Source: Chloroflexi bacterium HGW-Chloroflexi-8 (lineage in GTDB: Bacteria > Chloroflexota > Anaerolineae > Anaerolineales > Anaerolineaceae). From it: 39,187 nucleotides of DNA. Below are positions 1 through 8,783 of the stretch, piece after piece (positions within the stretch are counted from its first letter, which is position 1; each line of letters opens with the position of its first letter). The notes under the pieces were generated by a model. That model was given only the letters and a program-made list of their open reading frames with translations. It had not been told where the DNA came from and did no database searches. Location of the stretch: contig PHBS01000016.1 in NCBI GenBank assembly GCA_002841995.1, positions 1-39,187 on the forward strand, given 5' to 3'. The translations under genes and the position numbers were made by a program.

Positions 1-11
1 TCGTAAAGGTT

Positions 12-26
12 CAGGGTCCTACCCTG
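12..26 (-). terminator. Short hairpin after the minus-strand operon
   Basis: Perfect 6-bp inverted repeat, CAGGGT and ACCCTG with a 3-nt loop, lying directly after the TAG stop of the membrane protein gene on the minus strand. There is no clear T-run in the few bases left in the window, so this is a possible weak or factor-assisted terminator only. Confidence 0.3.
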
Positions 27-1937
27 CTAACACCACCACATATTAAACCACCAGATGGTTCCCAAAAAGAAAGAGACAATACTGATGACAACCAGGGTGA
101 CAAAGATTGCTGATTTTCGATTCCCAATACCAATCGCTAAGAGGAGCAGCAGCGGAAGTATGAAATCCATCAAGTAACGGTATCCCAATTGCCATGCGCC
201 ATTATTGCTATACAAAAGCAGCAGGATGATCGTCAGAAACGTGGATATCCATGCACCAATTGTCCACAAGTTAAATTTGAGCCTGCGGACCACATAAATC
301 AGAGCTGGCGTCATAGAAAGAACGCTGACACCATCACGTGTGGCTGAATAGTAAAGACATCCTTCGGTAAGTGATACTTGTGGAATTCGCAAGAACATCA
401 TATTAAAATTAGTTGCCAGAAAATGAATGTTGAACATTCCATAGGTCTGGACAGCTTCCATCATCCAATCTGAGCTGTTGATACTCACATATCCAAAATC
501 AAAAATATTACCAAAACGAATAAAGTTATAGAAAAGCAGCCCGGCTACACCTAAACAGACCGGTACAGCCGATTGAAAAGACCATTTGAACCAATTCCCC
601 CACTCTACTTTTCCTGAGGTTTGATACATGAAATAAAAAGCGATGCCGGCTAACAATGGCCATAATGTAAAGATATTGGGCCGGGACATAACTGCCAAAC
701 CCAAACATAACCCAATCCACCAGGGTGAAAAGCGTTTGAGAACGAATAATAATGCCAGGGCAGCAAAGGTCAGTGTCAGGAGTTGGCTTATAAACCACAT
801 ACGACCCATGATCGCTAACCACATGTGTGATGTGCCAAATACAAACAAGGCAGTGATCAGCAAGTTTGCTGATTTTTTGGTGGGGATCATCTCCAGGTTG
901 GAAGCTTTTTCGAGGATTAAATAGACTAAAATGGCATTGATAGCGCCAATGGTGATCGAAAAAAGCACCGTGTTTGTTTTTGCTGCCCCATAAATTGCCA
1001 CCAAAGGCATGATGATGAAAGCTGGTAGTGGTGGGTTGGGGACATACCAGTTACCATTAAAGAATGTCAGGTCATGTTGCGAATCCGGATTGGTGAGGAA
1101 AAGCCTGCCTTGCATGAAGGCTTCAGCCAGTTCGTGCCAGTAAGCTTTGGAAGGTGTGTTTGTCCAGGCCATCCATTGCGAGGTGTGACGGTAGATAGTG
1201 TAAGTTACAACGCCAATTGCCAGTAGAAAAAGTACACGACGGGCAACGGATGACCAGGTTTTTTCTTTAAAGAATTGCTCCAGGAGTCCCCAGCTCAGGA
1301 AGAGCAGTACAGGTAGAAAAATAAAGTCTTCCAGGTTGCGCATACGCAAGTCCCAGGTGATCTTTGCATAGAATTTTGCTGTCAGGAAGTAAATTACCGT
1401 GAAGATGGCAAAAAGGATAGCTAATTGAAGTGGAGATAAAATGCTCTTCAATCGATGTGTAATTCTTAAATAAATCAAGATCAAATAAAATATACCCAGG
1501 ACTATAAAATCAAACCAGATCAGCAACAAACCCATATTGTTCAGGATGGTTTGTAAAATGACCAATTCTTTGGAAGCCGGGGATATAGCTAATATCAGAA
1601 CAGCAACGATACAAAGAAAGAATGTAAATAGCAAGGCAAAAAGGATAAATACCCGCCAGGGATTTAAAAACAAAACCTGCAGGTTTTGTTTTAACCTGAG
1701 CCAGCCAGGAATTTGTTTGATCTCAGAAAAGGTGATTCCTAGCAGTCCCAACACAATGACAAATGCCGTGAAGGCAATCAGCAGTCGTGGCAAGGAGTAT
1801 CCAAATAAAAATCCGGATCCTTGTTCGGATCTTGAGCTTAGAAATACAATGATCGATAAAGCACCGGTGATCGCCTGAATTGCTGTGACCAGGGAGATTC
1901 GTTTGGAGAAAAAAATTGCGTCTGGGGAATCTGACAT
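27..1937 (-). CDS. Polytopic membrane protein, GT-C glycosyltransferase-like
   Basis: A 636-residue protein made almost entirely of hydrophobic helices, with roughly 12 to 14 membrane segments. A long non-membrane loop near residues 255-310 carries a Trp/Tyr/Pro-rich stretch including YVPNPPLPAF, and a later segment contains MSRPNIF. This layout (many helices, extracytoplasmic loops with aromatic and acidic residues) is typical of GT-C fold transferases that use polyprenyl-phosphate sugars, such as the ArnT/PMT relatives. I see no diagnostic catalytic motif, so the transferase role is inference. The gene lies 25 nt downstream of the HerA-like gene on the same strand and may be read from the same promoter, with no clear functional link to DNA processing. 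The ATG start precedes MSDSPDAIFF, and the first helix begins about residue 15. Confidence 0.6.
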   Translation of the reverse strand: MSDSPDAIFFSKRISLVTAIQAITGALSIIVFLSSRSEQGSGFLFGYSLPRLLIAFTAFVIVLGLLGITFSEIKQIPGWLRLKQNLQVLFLNPWRVFILFALLFTFFLCIVAVLILAISPASKELVILQTILNNMGLLLIWFDFIVLGIFYLILIYLRITHRLKSILSPLQLAILFAIFTVIYFLTAKFYAKITWDLRMRNLEDFIFLPVLLFLSWGLLEQFFKEKTWSSVARRVLFLLAIGVVTYTIYRHTSQWMAWTNTPSKAYWHELAEAFMQGRLFLTNPDSQHDLTFFNGNWYVPNPPLPAFIIMPLVAIYGAAKTNTVLFSITIGAINAILVYLILEKASNLEMIPTKKSANLLITALFVFGTSHMWLAIMGRMWFISQLLTLTFAALALLFVLKRFSPWWIGLCLGLAVMSRPNIFTLWPLLAGIAFYFMYQTSGKVEWGNWFKWSFQSAVPVCLGVAGLLFYNFIRFGNIFDFGYVSINSSDWMMEAVQTYGMFNIHFLATNFNMMFLRIPQVSLTEGCLYYSATRDGVSVLSMTPALIYVVRRLKFNLWTIGAWISTFLTIILLLLYSNNGAWQLGYRYLMDFILPLLLLLAIGIGNRKSAIFVTLVVISIVSFFLGTIWWFNMWWC

Positions 1938-1962
1938 TTCAGAAATTATAACGCCTCTATAC

Positions 1963-3666
1963 TTAAAATCCTAAATCCCTCAAATAGTCAACGGTGCTTT
2001 TATTTTCACCTGGCTCATCTTTTCCAAGCAATTCCTGCCAAAAGGTCTGATCATATCGCCTGGATCGTATCGGAATGGGCATGGGCACACCCCAGCCCAA
2101 TAGCAATACCTCTTCGGCCGGTTGTAGGCGTGAGAGCATTCCACGTAACGAGTCACGACCTGCCAGTCCGGACAAAACTGCTGCGATATCGGCATCGTCA
2201 CCCAACCAGCCGCTGATCCGTGTCCCTAATTGCGACATGACCTCGTCGTAGATCTGAGATGGGCGTTGGTCGATAATGAGCAGAGTGACATAATATTTAC
2301 GCATTTCCCGGGCAATCGTGCTGAAAGTGGTTTGGGCAGCCATTTCTCGATTCAGAAGCTTATGGGCTTCCTCCACCACGATCACCAGCGGCCGGGGTTC
2401 TGTACCGCCTTTGCCGCGAAATTCATTCGTCTTATTTTCCCAGGCTGCGCGAATATGACGGGTCAGTATATTGGTTACCAGCAGATAATCCAGATCGGAT
2501 TCGTGATTTCCAAATGATAATACGACATGTTTGCCTTTTTCGAGGTGTTCGATGATCGATTTTAAGGCATTTTTAGGAGGGTTGACGCTGACGTAACTGG
2601 CATTGAAAACACGGCCAAGCTTGGAATGAAGGGCTTCGGCTGCCATGGCATTGATCCCATGTTGGTTTGCCCAAAAAGCAACACTGTCCGGGGCAGGCAC
2701 TTTCTTGCCTTTTTCATCTTCGATGACTGTACCATTCTTAAGTTGCTTGAACTCGTGGAACCAGCGTTCAGGACCAAAAACTTGCAACAACGCATCCAGC
2801 GTAGTAGCCGAGGTTTCGCGAAGGTCCAGTTCACGTGAGAGCATCAGGATATCCGCCGGAGAGATTTGCGATTCTGCCAGTTGAAGATCAAAATCCGGAC
2901 TCAACCCACGGATCTTATTGCCGGCTCCCAGCCCAACCAGACTGACTTTGTTACCAAATTTAGACTTTAGACCCGCGACCTTGGTGTTGGTATCGGTAGC
3001 CTGGTCGTCAAAGCCGTATTCATTGTGCATATCGAAAATGAGCACGGATGTTTTGTCATAGTGAATCAGACCAGAGAGGATAATTCGGGTCAGGAAGGAT
3101 TTACCGGTTCCTGTTGCACCAAAGATTCCGGAGGATCGCTGTACGAACTTATCCAGGTTCAAGCAAATTGGATGACCCAGTTCGCGTGTACTGCCGACAA
3201 TAAATTGCCCTTTTTTCCCGGGATCTCCAAATATGGATGCAACATCACCCGCATGCGCGGATCGTGCCAAGGAATGGTGTGCGGGCACAGTTTTAACCGG
3301 CATTGCTCTGGGTTGATCTTCGGGATGCTCAATTCGCCAGGTTTCATATTCGTCAGAACCTGGTTCCGGGCCGATCGTCATCATTAAGGCAGGCATGACC
3401 TCCAAATTGGTGAAGAGTGTCTGGCCATGCAGCAAATTTGCGAGATGGGCAGGGAAACGATTTTCGCTTTGTTCGTCAGCAAAACGAGGGTCAGTGGAGC
3501 CAAGCTGCAAATCCGTCACCAGTCCGTAAAATTGATCCGGGAGGGATTCAATTACCACAAAGCTACCCTCACGAACCTGGTTGGCAGGCACTGTCAGGCG
3601 GACATTCAGGTTATTTTTCAATCCACCACCAACCACATATCCGATCACTGAATTTTTATCAGTCAT
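1963..3666 (-). CDS. herA: HerA-like hexameric DNA translocase/ATPase
   Basis: A 567-residue FtsK/HerA superfamily ATPase. The N-terminus (about residues 5-55) is a HAS-barrel with IGYVVGG and FYGLVTDL. The motor domain shows Walker A GATGTGKS at 183-190, the HerA-type DMHNEYG at 213-219, Walker B ending VIVVEEAH near 429-436, and a sensor-like IDQRPSQI near 466-473. HerA proteins form hexameric rings that pump DNA and, with the nuclease NurA, process DNA ends. The NurA-like gene two genes upstream supports that pairing. The start overlaps the preceding gene by 8 nt, implying translational coupling. The motor is complete and no key residue seems missing. The best-known HerA-NurA pairs are archaeal. 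Bacterial versions serve in repair or, in other gene contexts, in antiphage defence; nothing nearby specifically indicates defence. Confidence 0.88.
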   Translation of the reverse strand: MTDKNSVIGYVVGGGLKNNLNVRLTVPANQVREGSFVVIESLPDQFYGLVTDLQLGSTDPRFADEQSENRFPAHLANLLHGQTLFTNLEVMPALMMTIGPEPGSDEYETWRIEHPEDQPRAMPVKTVPAHHSLARSAHAGDVASIFGDPGKKGQFIVGSTRELGHPICLNLDKFVQRSSGIFGATGTGKSFLTRIILSGLIHYDKTSVLIFDMHNEYGFDDQATDTNTKVAGLKSKFGNKVSLVGLGAGNKIRGLSPDFDLQLAESQISPADILMLSRELDLRETSATTLDALLQVFGPERWFHEFKQLKNGTVIEDEKGKKVPAPDSVAFWANQHGINAMAAEALHSKLGRVFNASYVSVNPPKNALKSIIEHLEKGKHVVLSFGNHESDLDYLLVTNILTRHIRAAWENKTNEFRGKGGTEPRPLVIVVEEAHKLLNREMAAQTTFSTIAREMRKYYVTLLIIDQRPSQIYDEVMSQLGTRISGWLGDDADIAAVLSGLAGRDSLRGMLSRLQPAEEVLLLGWGVPMPIPIRSRRYDQTFWQELLGKDEPGENKSTVDYLRDLGF

Positions 3667-4285
3667 GGTCCACCTCCGAAGGGATAATGTCAGCGTCGGT
3701 TAGGGCTCCGAGCACATTCATCAGGGTTGGATAGTCGTCGCGTAAAAGCGTGATCAACTCCTGGGTGGCAGCGAAACTCCAGGCAGCATTCCCATACTGC
3801 TGGTGAGCTGCAGAAGCCTGGCGGATATGACTGGCCAGCACCTCTGCTACCGGGAAATCAATCCCACGCAGAATATGGCGGAAGTAACCAAAGTGCCCAC
3901 TGCGGGTGAAGGCACAAATCTCCTCAGCAGAACAGAAATAGACCTCATCCAGCGTTAATGGTGGGCGGGGAGGCAGGAGGTGAAAAAATTTTCCATTATG
4001 TTGGAATCCGACAAAACACATACTGAGTTCAACTGGTACGGAACGATGCAGGCGATTATCAATGATCACCTCATCGCTGATTTTCTCTGCAGTTACCAAT
4101 TGACGAACCAGGCCATCATCGTCGATATGCATATCATACAACAGCCCATAAATCTGGTAGCCATTGGATTGTGGGATACGTATCATGCCGCCCAGTTGTG
4201 GAAGATCCAATTCGGCAACACGGCAGCCTGCTACGCCACCACTTGTGTTGGCTCGCAGTAAATAACCAATTTGATCTTTGTTCAT
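3659..4285 (-). CDS. Stand-alone HAS-barrel-like protein between nurA and herA
   Basis: A 208-residue protein without a recognisable catalytic motif. Its first 55 residues (QIGYLLRANTSGGV, then G-M-I-R-I, then YQIYGLLYDM) line up by eye with the N-terminal HAS-barrel of the adjacent HerA (VIGYVVGGGLKNNL, G-S-F-V-V-I, DQFYGLVTDL), sharing IGY, the glycine before the hydrophobic strand and YGL. The remainder is mixed alpha/beta, with a helical stretch near residues 145-190. The ATG overlaps the nurA stop as ATGA, and the stop overlaps the herA start by 8 nt, so the three genes form one tightly coupled unit. I infer an adaptor or regulator of the HerA-NurA complex, because in characterised complexes the HerA HAS-barrel contacts NurA. 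The function is not established. Confidence 0.75.
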   Translation of the reverse strand: MNKDQIGYLLRANTSGGVAGCRVAELDLPQLGGMIRIPQSNGYQIYGLLYDMHIDDDGLVRQLVTAEKISDEVIIDNRLHRSVPVELSMCFVGFQHNGKFFHLLPPRPPLTLDEVYFCSAEEICAFTRSGHFGYFRHILRGIDFPVAEVLASHIRQASAAHQQYGNAAWSFAATQELITLLRDDYPTLMNVLGALTDADIIPSEVDHD

Positions 4286-5454
4286 TTTCCGAACCTCGTT
4301 TTTCCGGATAGATTTTTTACCTGTTGTTTGTTGGAAGTTTCGCCTGTAGACAATCCCAGGTTGTGCATTTCAATTTGAATTAATTCCATTAAGCGGGACC
4401 GTTCTTCGTATGATACCAGGGCGGTTTCATGGGCACGATGCAGGATGTAAGGATAGGCTTTACTTCCCATTTGGCGACATTGTTCAAGCAAATTGTGCTG
4501 AGTGATTTGCAGTGCTTCCTCCATTAGTACGACCCAGGTCGGGATTTCGACACGTACAATCTGTGGTTTGCCGATTCTCCCAACATTAAGGTAGAAGAAA
4601 TGGATGGCTAAAAGACCGTGAAATTGTTTGACAGCCCTGGATTGTAAACCAAAGGTAGCAGACCGATCTCCCGGTTTCAGTATCTCTGCAAAAATATCTG
4701 CATCGCTGACCCCCTGAAACGAATGAATTTGATCTGCTTTCGAAAGCTGTTCATTCGAGAGTGTTTGCAATTCAAGTAGACGAACGACCAAATCGGAGCG
4801 CGGTTTATCGACATATCCGGCAGTCAGTACCTGCTGTTCTGCCATTTGGCTGAGAATGCTGATGTATTGCGACAATTTTTCCTGATACTCGCGGGAATCC
4901 TTACCTTCCCGGAATAGTTCAAGCGGGCCATCTGTCAGAGTTAAAACAGGAAGCGATTCTTTTTGAACCGGCTTCAACAAGGCTGCTCTTTCCTGATAAT
5001 CCCGGCGAAGCGCAATCAGTTCTTCTCCAATCAGATAACCTTGCTCATTATAAAGGTCGTCAGCATATAGAAGTTGACTTTCAATTGCCTGGCGGGGATC
5101 TTCACCTTTCGCAAGACGAATAAGACCTACATTGATAACCCCAAATTGCACTGCCAGGTGGGAATCGGGGATGATTTGTGAACCATCAGCTGCCCACAGG
5201 ATGATGGATGTTAAAAATCTGGTTTCTGGAATAGCTATATTAATGGGTTGATCGCCGGGAAGTGCACAGCGAAAATCCGGGATATGTGCCAGGGTCGATT
5301 GGACACGTTCCGAGAGAGTTGGGAGTTCATGCGCATATCGATCCAGAAGCTGAAATACTCTCTCGCGTCGGGATTGCAATTCCCTTTCCCGGACGGGTGC
5401 CAATTGTGCTGCTGCTTTAATTGAAGCACGGATTTGTTGATAATTGACGGGCAT
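4282..5454 (-). CDS. nurA: NurA-domain nuclease
   Basis: A 390-residue protein. The family hallmark DGSQ lies at residues 90-93 after a hydrophobic strand, a second aspartate lies in LTLTDGPLEL (D175), and a late histidine lies in ILHRAHETALVS. NurA proteins are Mn-dependent nucleases (5'-3' exonuclease and endonuclease) with an RNase H-like fold, working in the central channel of HerA for DNA end resection. The N-terminal 60 residues are mainly charged helix. It is the first gene of the nurA/HAS-barrel/herA operon. Its SD-like AAGGGGAA lies just upstream of the ATG, and two TATAAT boxes sit 33-46 nt upstream. Length is within the family range. The identity rests on motifs and on the HerA neighbour. 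Confidence 0.82.
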   Translation of the reverse strand: MPVNYQQIRASIKAAAQLAPVRERELQSRRERVFQLLDRYAHELPTLSERVQSTLAHIPDFRCALPGDQPINIAIPETRFLTSIILWAADGSQIIPDSHLAVQFGVINVGLIRLAKGEDPRQAIESQLLYADDLYNEQGYLIGEELIALRRDYQERAALLKPVQKESLPVLTLTDGPLELFREGKDSREYQEKLSQYISILSQMAEQQVLTAGYVDKPRSDLVVRLLELQTLSNEQLSKADQIHSFQGVSDADIFAEILKPGDRSATFGLQSRAVKQFHGLLAIHFFYLNVGRIGKPQIVRVEIPTWVVLMEEALQITQHNLLEQCRQMGSKAYPYILHRAHETALVSYEERSRLMELIQIEMHNLGLSTGETSNKQQVKNLSGKTRFGK

Positions 5455-5844
5455 TTTTCCCCTTTTGGAGATGAAAGCTTTTCTGGATTATAGCATTATA
5501 AATTCCCTGAGCTGAATTAAACGTTTGGAATGTGAGTTTCAGAAGTGTGATGGAAATTTGAAAAATATATTGTCCACAGACTATTTGCTTAATATGTGAG
5601 GCGGAAATGGTGGCAGAAAGAGCTTCTGGATGGTGTTATTTTTGACTGTGAGACAAATTCATTGGAAAAAAAAGATAAATTAACCTCATAACCATTAACA
5701 ACGGCTGGCAATCCGGATAAACACATCATAGACTTGTATTTAGTGTGTAGATATTTTCATTAGAAATGATCTGTCCCATATATAATTTTAATTGCTGGGA
5801 TTTTGATCACCTCGGTCTTAAATTTGATCACGACTGGAGAGTTT
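5455..5844. other. Divergent intergenic region between nurA and the propeller gene
   Basis: About 390 nt without a plausible gene. The left end holds the minus-strand TATAAT pair for nurA. The right end holds the ribosome binding site of the propeller gene. The middle is AT-rich, with no clear inverted repeat, RNA gene or consensus promoter that I can support. Confidence 0.6.
5487..5500 (-). promoter_or_regulatory. Tandem -10 boxes for the nurA-herA operon
   Basis: Read on the minus strand, two perfect TATAAT hexamers (5495-5500 and 5487-5492) lie 8 nt apart, 33 to 46 nt upstream of the nurA ATG. No good -35 hexamer is seen at the usual distance. The overlapping boxes suggest closely spaced transcription starts near 5475-5485. 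Confidence 0.5.
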
Positions 5845-7053
5845 ATGACCCTAAACCGATTATTCTTCCATTTTCTTCCACGTTTTTCTCGCAGTGGTTT
5901 GCTTGCATTGGTTCTGGCCTTATTGTTCACAATTTCCATCGCTACTGCACAGACGAATAGTCTGACAGTTGAGGAGACCGCATTAAATCCGGATGGTTTG
6001 GGATACGAAATCAACCTGTCTCCGGATGGGAAAATTGTCCTAAGTGATTTTGATGGTGGTGAGATACGAATCTATACAGCAGATGGCAGCCAGGCAGTGA
6101 TTTTTAGCGGTGTGGGTCTCGTTTCGGATGCACGTGCAGATACAAATGGCACCATTTGGTATATTGAAGAGGGTCGACAATGTCTGGGTGAAATGAATCC
6201 CATCAATGGTGAAGTGAAATGTTGGGAGTTACCCTTAGCACCGGATAGCTCTAATATTTTTTATGGAACCACATTGGATGGTGCTGGCCGGGTTTGGGTT
6301 TCAGACTTAGCTAACCCGATATTGTTCCGGTTCGATTCAGCCACTACCAAAATGTGCGCATTGGACGCCTCCAGCCTGACCTCAGATGGTGGTTATTATT
6401 TGATGTTTGATAATTACAATGAGATTCTTTGGTTTGCCGATTATACAAATTACCGCCTGCTTTCGTTTAATGAAAATGATAACCAGCTTTCGAGCTATAA
6501 GGTTACAAATGGGAATTTCAAAATTGAAGGAATTATCAGTGACCAAGAAGGTGGTGTCTGGTTTACCGATTCATTTAATGGATCGATCGGGCACCTGGTT
6601 CGAACAGGGACCGAAGAAACACTATATCAATATCCAATTCCGGCTGGCGATAGTGATTTAAAAATGCTAACTAAGGAAAATATGCGAATTTGGTATTCGG
6701 CCGGAGATGTTTCTTCCGGGACTATTGGAATGTTGGATCCGGCACTTATGACAGTATCTGAAACCGCATTTACGAAAGAGATTTTTCCAGGTCCGTCGTT
6801 CACCTGTCAAGACGCAGTGCTTATCGAGGAATTTACAGCAGCACGCACCGAATTAACGCCAGACTGGATTTCTAAATATTATGAACAAATTGTTGCACCG
6901 GAAGGCTGGTCAATTTACAGCATGCCGGCTTATTTTTTTCCATGGGGAATCCAGTACTCAGATGGTGTGCTTTGGATTGTTGATCAAGGCAACCAAAAAT
7001 TGGCACGACATATTTTTGAACAATATGTTTACATACCTTTGATCAAACGGTAA
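5845..7053 (+). CDS. Secreted beta-propeller protein (Vgb/SMP-30/NHL-like)
   Basis: A 402-residue exported protein. I chose the ATG at 5845 over an in-frame ATG at 5803 because GGAG lies 7-8 nt upstream and it yields a clean signal peptide: an Arg-containing N-terminus, a hydrophobic core and a cut near TAQTN. The mature part has repeated blade units of the form G-x-(V/I/L)-W-(F/V/I)-x-D/E, for example GTIWYIEEG, GRVWVSDLAN, EILWFADYTN, GGVWFTDSFN and GVLWIVDQGN. This is the pattern of streptogramin lyase-like and SMP-30-like propellers. I cannot place the Vgb catalytic histidines with confidence, so lyase activity is not claimed. The protein ends in YVYIPLIKR, which resembles a tail of many Chloroflexota secreted proteins. 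It may bind or hydrolyse a ligand at the cell surface. Confidence 0.75.
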   Translation: MTLNRLFFHFLPRFSRSGLLALVLALLFTISIATAQTNSLTVEETALNPDGLGYEINLSPDGKIVLSDFDGGEIRIYTADGSQAVIFSGVGLVSDARADTNGTIWYIEEGRQCLGEMNPINGEVKCWELPLAPDSSNIFYGTTLDGAGRVWVSDLANPILFRFDSATTKMCALDASSLTSDGGYYLMFDNYNEILWFADYTNYRLLSFNENDNQLSSYKVTNGNFKIEGIISDQEGGVWFTDSFNGSIGHLVRTGTEETLYQYPIPAGDSDLKMLTKENMRIWYSAGDVSSGTIGMLDPALMTVSETAFTKEIFPGPSFTCQDAVLIEEFTAARTELTPDWISKYYEQIVAPEGWSIYSMPAYFFPWGIQYSDGVLWIVDQGNQKLARHIFEQYVYIPLIKR

Positions 7054-7206
7054 TGGATCGATCCAGGTTCGTCAGATTTTTTCTGTAAATTTGGTATCCA
7101 TAAACCTTCAAACTATTTGGTGTTATCTAATTTGTTAAGTAATTTTTACCTGAATTGTCATAAAATGATAGTTGATCATTTTTATGGAAATTTCAGGAGG
7201 TTTGTT

Positions 7207-8412
7207 TTGGCCCGAAGAGTGTTTGGATTAGGATTACTTTTTGTTTTTATCTTAAGTGTAAGCATATTAAGTCCAATTCAGCCGTTGGTTTTCGCTGCAA
7301 CACCTATGCTTACACCTACCAAGGAGCCTGCCGGTCAAATCGGACCTCAAACCTATCCTGATGGTGTAAATCCACTGACTGGATTAGCAGTGCAAAATCC
7401 GGAAAATTTACTTTTACCTCCGGCACTGGTTTCCATTACGAATTTTCCAGCTAGTTCGCGCCCACAAGCCGGGCTTTCCTATTCACCCTTTGTTTTTGAA
7501 ATTTACATTGGTGAAGGCATGACTCGTTTTCTTGCCATGTTCTATGGTGATTTCCCAAAAACCGATAATAATGCCCCGACTACTAACGGCTCGACAGGCA
7601 CAATCACGGATAACGCCATGATAGGACCTGTTCGCTCTGGGCGCTTACCATATGAAGGCATTCGCAAACTGTTCAACGGATTTTTGGTTATGGCTTCCGG
7701 TTCATCCATGGTTGTTCCCAGTTTAAACCAATATACCAATGTATATGGAAGTGATGCGGGCAATCCCAATAGTGCGATGATCGATGTTACAAAACTGGAG
7801 CAAATTGCAGCTAATAATCAAGAGCGATTGGGCGATCTTTCGTTGCAAGGTTTGGCATTTAATGATGCCATTCCTGTGGGAGGTGTTCCTGGTGATCGGA
7901 TCTGGTTGATGTATGCCTATTTAAACCAGATCAACTGGCAGTATGAGCCGAGCAGTGGATCCTACAACCGATATCAGGATCACGTCGATGGAACTACTTT
8001 TGATCTGATGACAGATCGTTTGAATCAAGAGGCATTAACATTTGAAAATGTGGTGATTTTATTTGCGCCACATGAAGTGGTTACACCAACCATTATTGAT
8101 ATCAATATAATGTATATGAAAAAAATGCCAGCGCTCTTATTCCGTGATGGACAAATGTTTAAGATTTATTGGACAACTATCAGCGAACAGTATGAACGCT
8201 CTACAGGAAAATTGCGTCCGATCCGCTTTATCGATGAAAATGGGAACGCCTTTCCATTAAAACCCGGACAGACCTGGGTGGAAGTGGTTCAGCAATTTAC
8301 CCCATATTACGAGGTGCCAGATAGCAAACTGTTCTACGACCTGGCAAATAAAAAGGAACCCGGATCAGGAGTTTGGGCAGTTCGCTGGTATCCTCCAGCC
8401 GGAGCAAAATAG
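7207..8412 (+). CDS. Secreted DUF3048 protein (YerB-like)
   Basis: A 401-residue protein starting at TTG 7207. The start is fixed by a perfect AGGAGG at 7195-7200, six bases upstream, and by the signal peptide that follows (ARR, then a hydrophobic core to VFAAT). An in-frame ATG at 7117 has no ribosome site and would bury the signal. DUF3048 hallmarks are visible: NPLTGL, then R-P-Q-A-G-L, and the conserved GPVRSGR near the middle. The C-terminal subdomain has FENVVILFAPHEVV and ends with the Trp-containing PGQTWVEVV. The family includes B. subtilis YerB, an exported lipoprotein of unknown function. No lipobox cysteine is seen here, so it is probably a released or simply secreted form. It is convergent with the YciI-like gene. 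Confidence 0.85.
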   Translation: MARRVFGLGLLFVFILSVSILSPIQPLVFAATPMLTPTKEPAGQIGPQTYPDGVNPLTGLAVQNPENLLLPPALVSITNFPASSRPQAGLSYSPFVFEIYIGEGMTRFLAMFYGDFPKTDNNAPTTNGSTGTITDNAMIGPVRSGRLPYEGIRKLFNGFLVMASGSSMVVPSLNQYTNVYGSDAGNPNSAMIDVTKLEQIAANNQERLGDLSLQGLAFNDAIPVGGVPGDRIWLMYAYLNQINWQYEPSSGSYNRYQDHVDGTTFDLMTDRLNQEALTFENVVILFAPHEVVTPTIIDINIMYMKKMPALLFRDGQMFKIYWTTISEQYERSTGKLRPIRFIDENGNAFPLKPGQTWVEVVQQFTPYYEVPDSKLFYDLANKKEPGSGVWAVRWYPPAGAK

Positions 8413-8489
8413 CACAAAAATAACGAATTAAATCGCTGGTCAGAGAATTGTATTATAAGTTTGTCAACCTGGCTGACTACTTTACTCAT

Positions 8490-8783
8490 CTACCGTACCC
8501 AATCTTCCAAAACAGGTTGGCGTTTGACCGGGTCGAACTCTACAAATCGATAGGTGGCAGCCTGGTTCTGACCATAAGGATCGTTGAGGAAATAAGTTTG
8601 GATTTCTTCCAAGGATGGTGCGCGTGCAATCACGATGCCACCGGTCTTCGGATTCATTGGACCAGACATTAATAACCAGCCCTGGTCATAACCAATCTGC
8701 AAAAAAGCGCGATGGTCTGCTAAAATCCCGGCAATTATTTCCGGTGGGGCAGTATATTGAATCTCAATCAAAAAATGTTTCAT
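8490..8783 (-). CDS. YciI-like protein
   Basis: A 97-residue protein with the YciI fold signature: an N-terminal strand (HFLIEIQYT), a helix with DHRAFLQIGYDQGWLLMSGP, then the strand GGIVIARA followed by the LEEIQTYFLNDPY helix. H and D residues of the putative active-site pocket (DHR, NDPY) are present. YciI family members are small ferredoxin-like dimers of mostly unknown biochemical role. Length matches the family (about 90-100 residues). AAAGGAT lies 7 nt upstream of the ATG. It stands alone on the minus strand, convergent with the DUF3048 gene and divergent from maf. Confidence 0.85.
   Translation of the reverse strand: MKHFLIEIQYTAPPEIIAGILADHRAFLQIGYDQGWLLMSGPMNPKTGGIVIARAPSLEEIQTYFLNDPYGQNQAATYRFVEFDPVKRQPVLEDWVR

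Noticed and set aside
1963-5454. Reading the HerA-NurA operon as a dedicated antiphage island
   Set aside because: No SIR2, DUF4297, restriction, toxin or mobile genes lie nearby; the flanking genes look like ordinary chromosomal genes.
5573-5581. DnaA-box-like TTGTCCACA in the nurA upstream region
   Set aside because: A single near-match in AT-rich intergenic DNA, without a cluster or neighbouring replication genes, is expected by chance.
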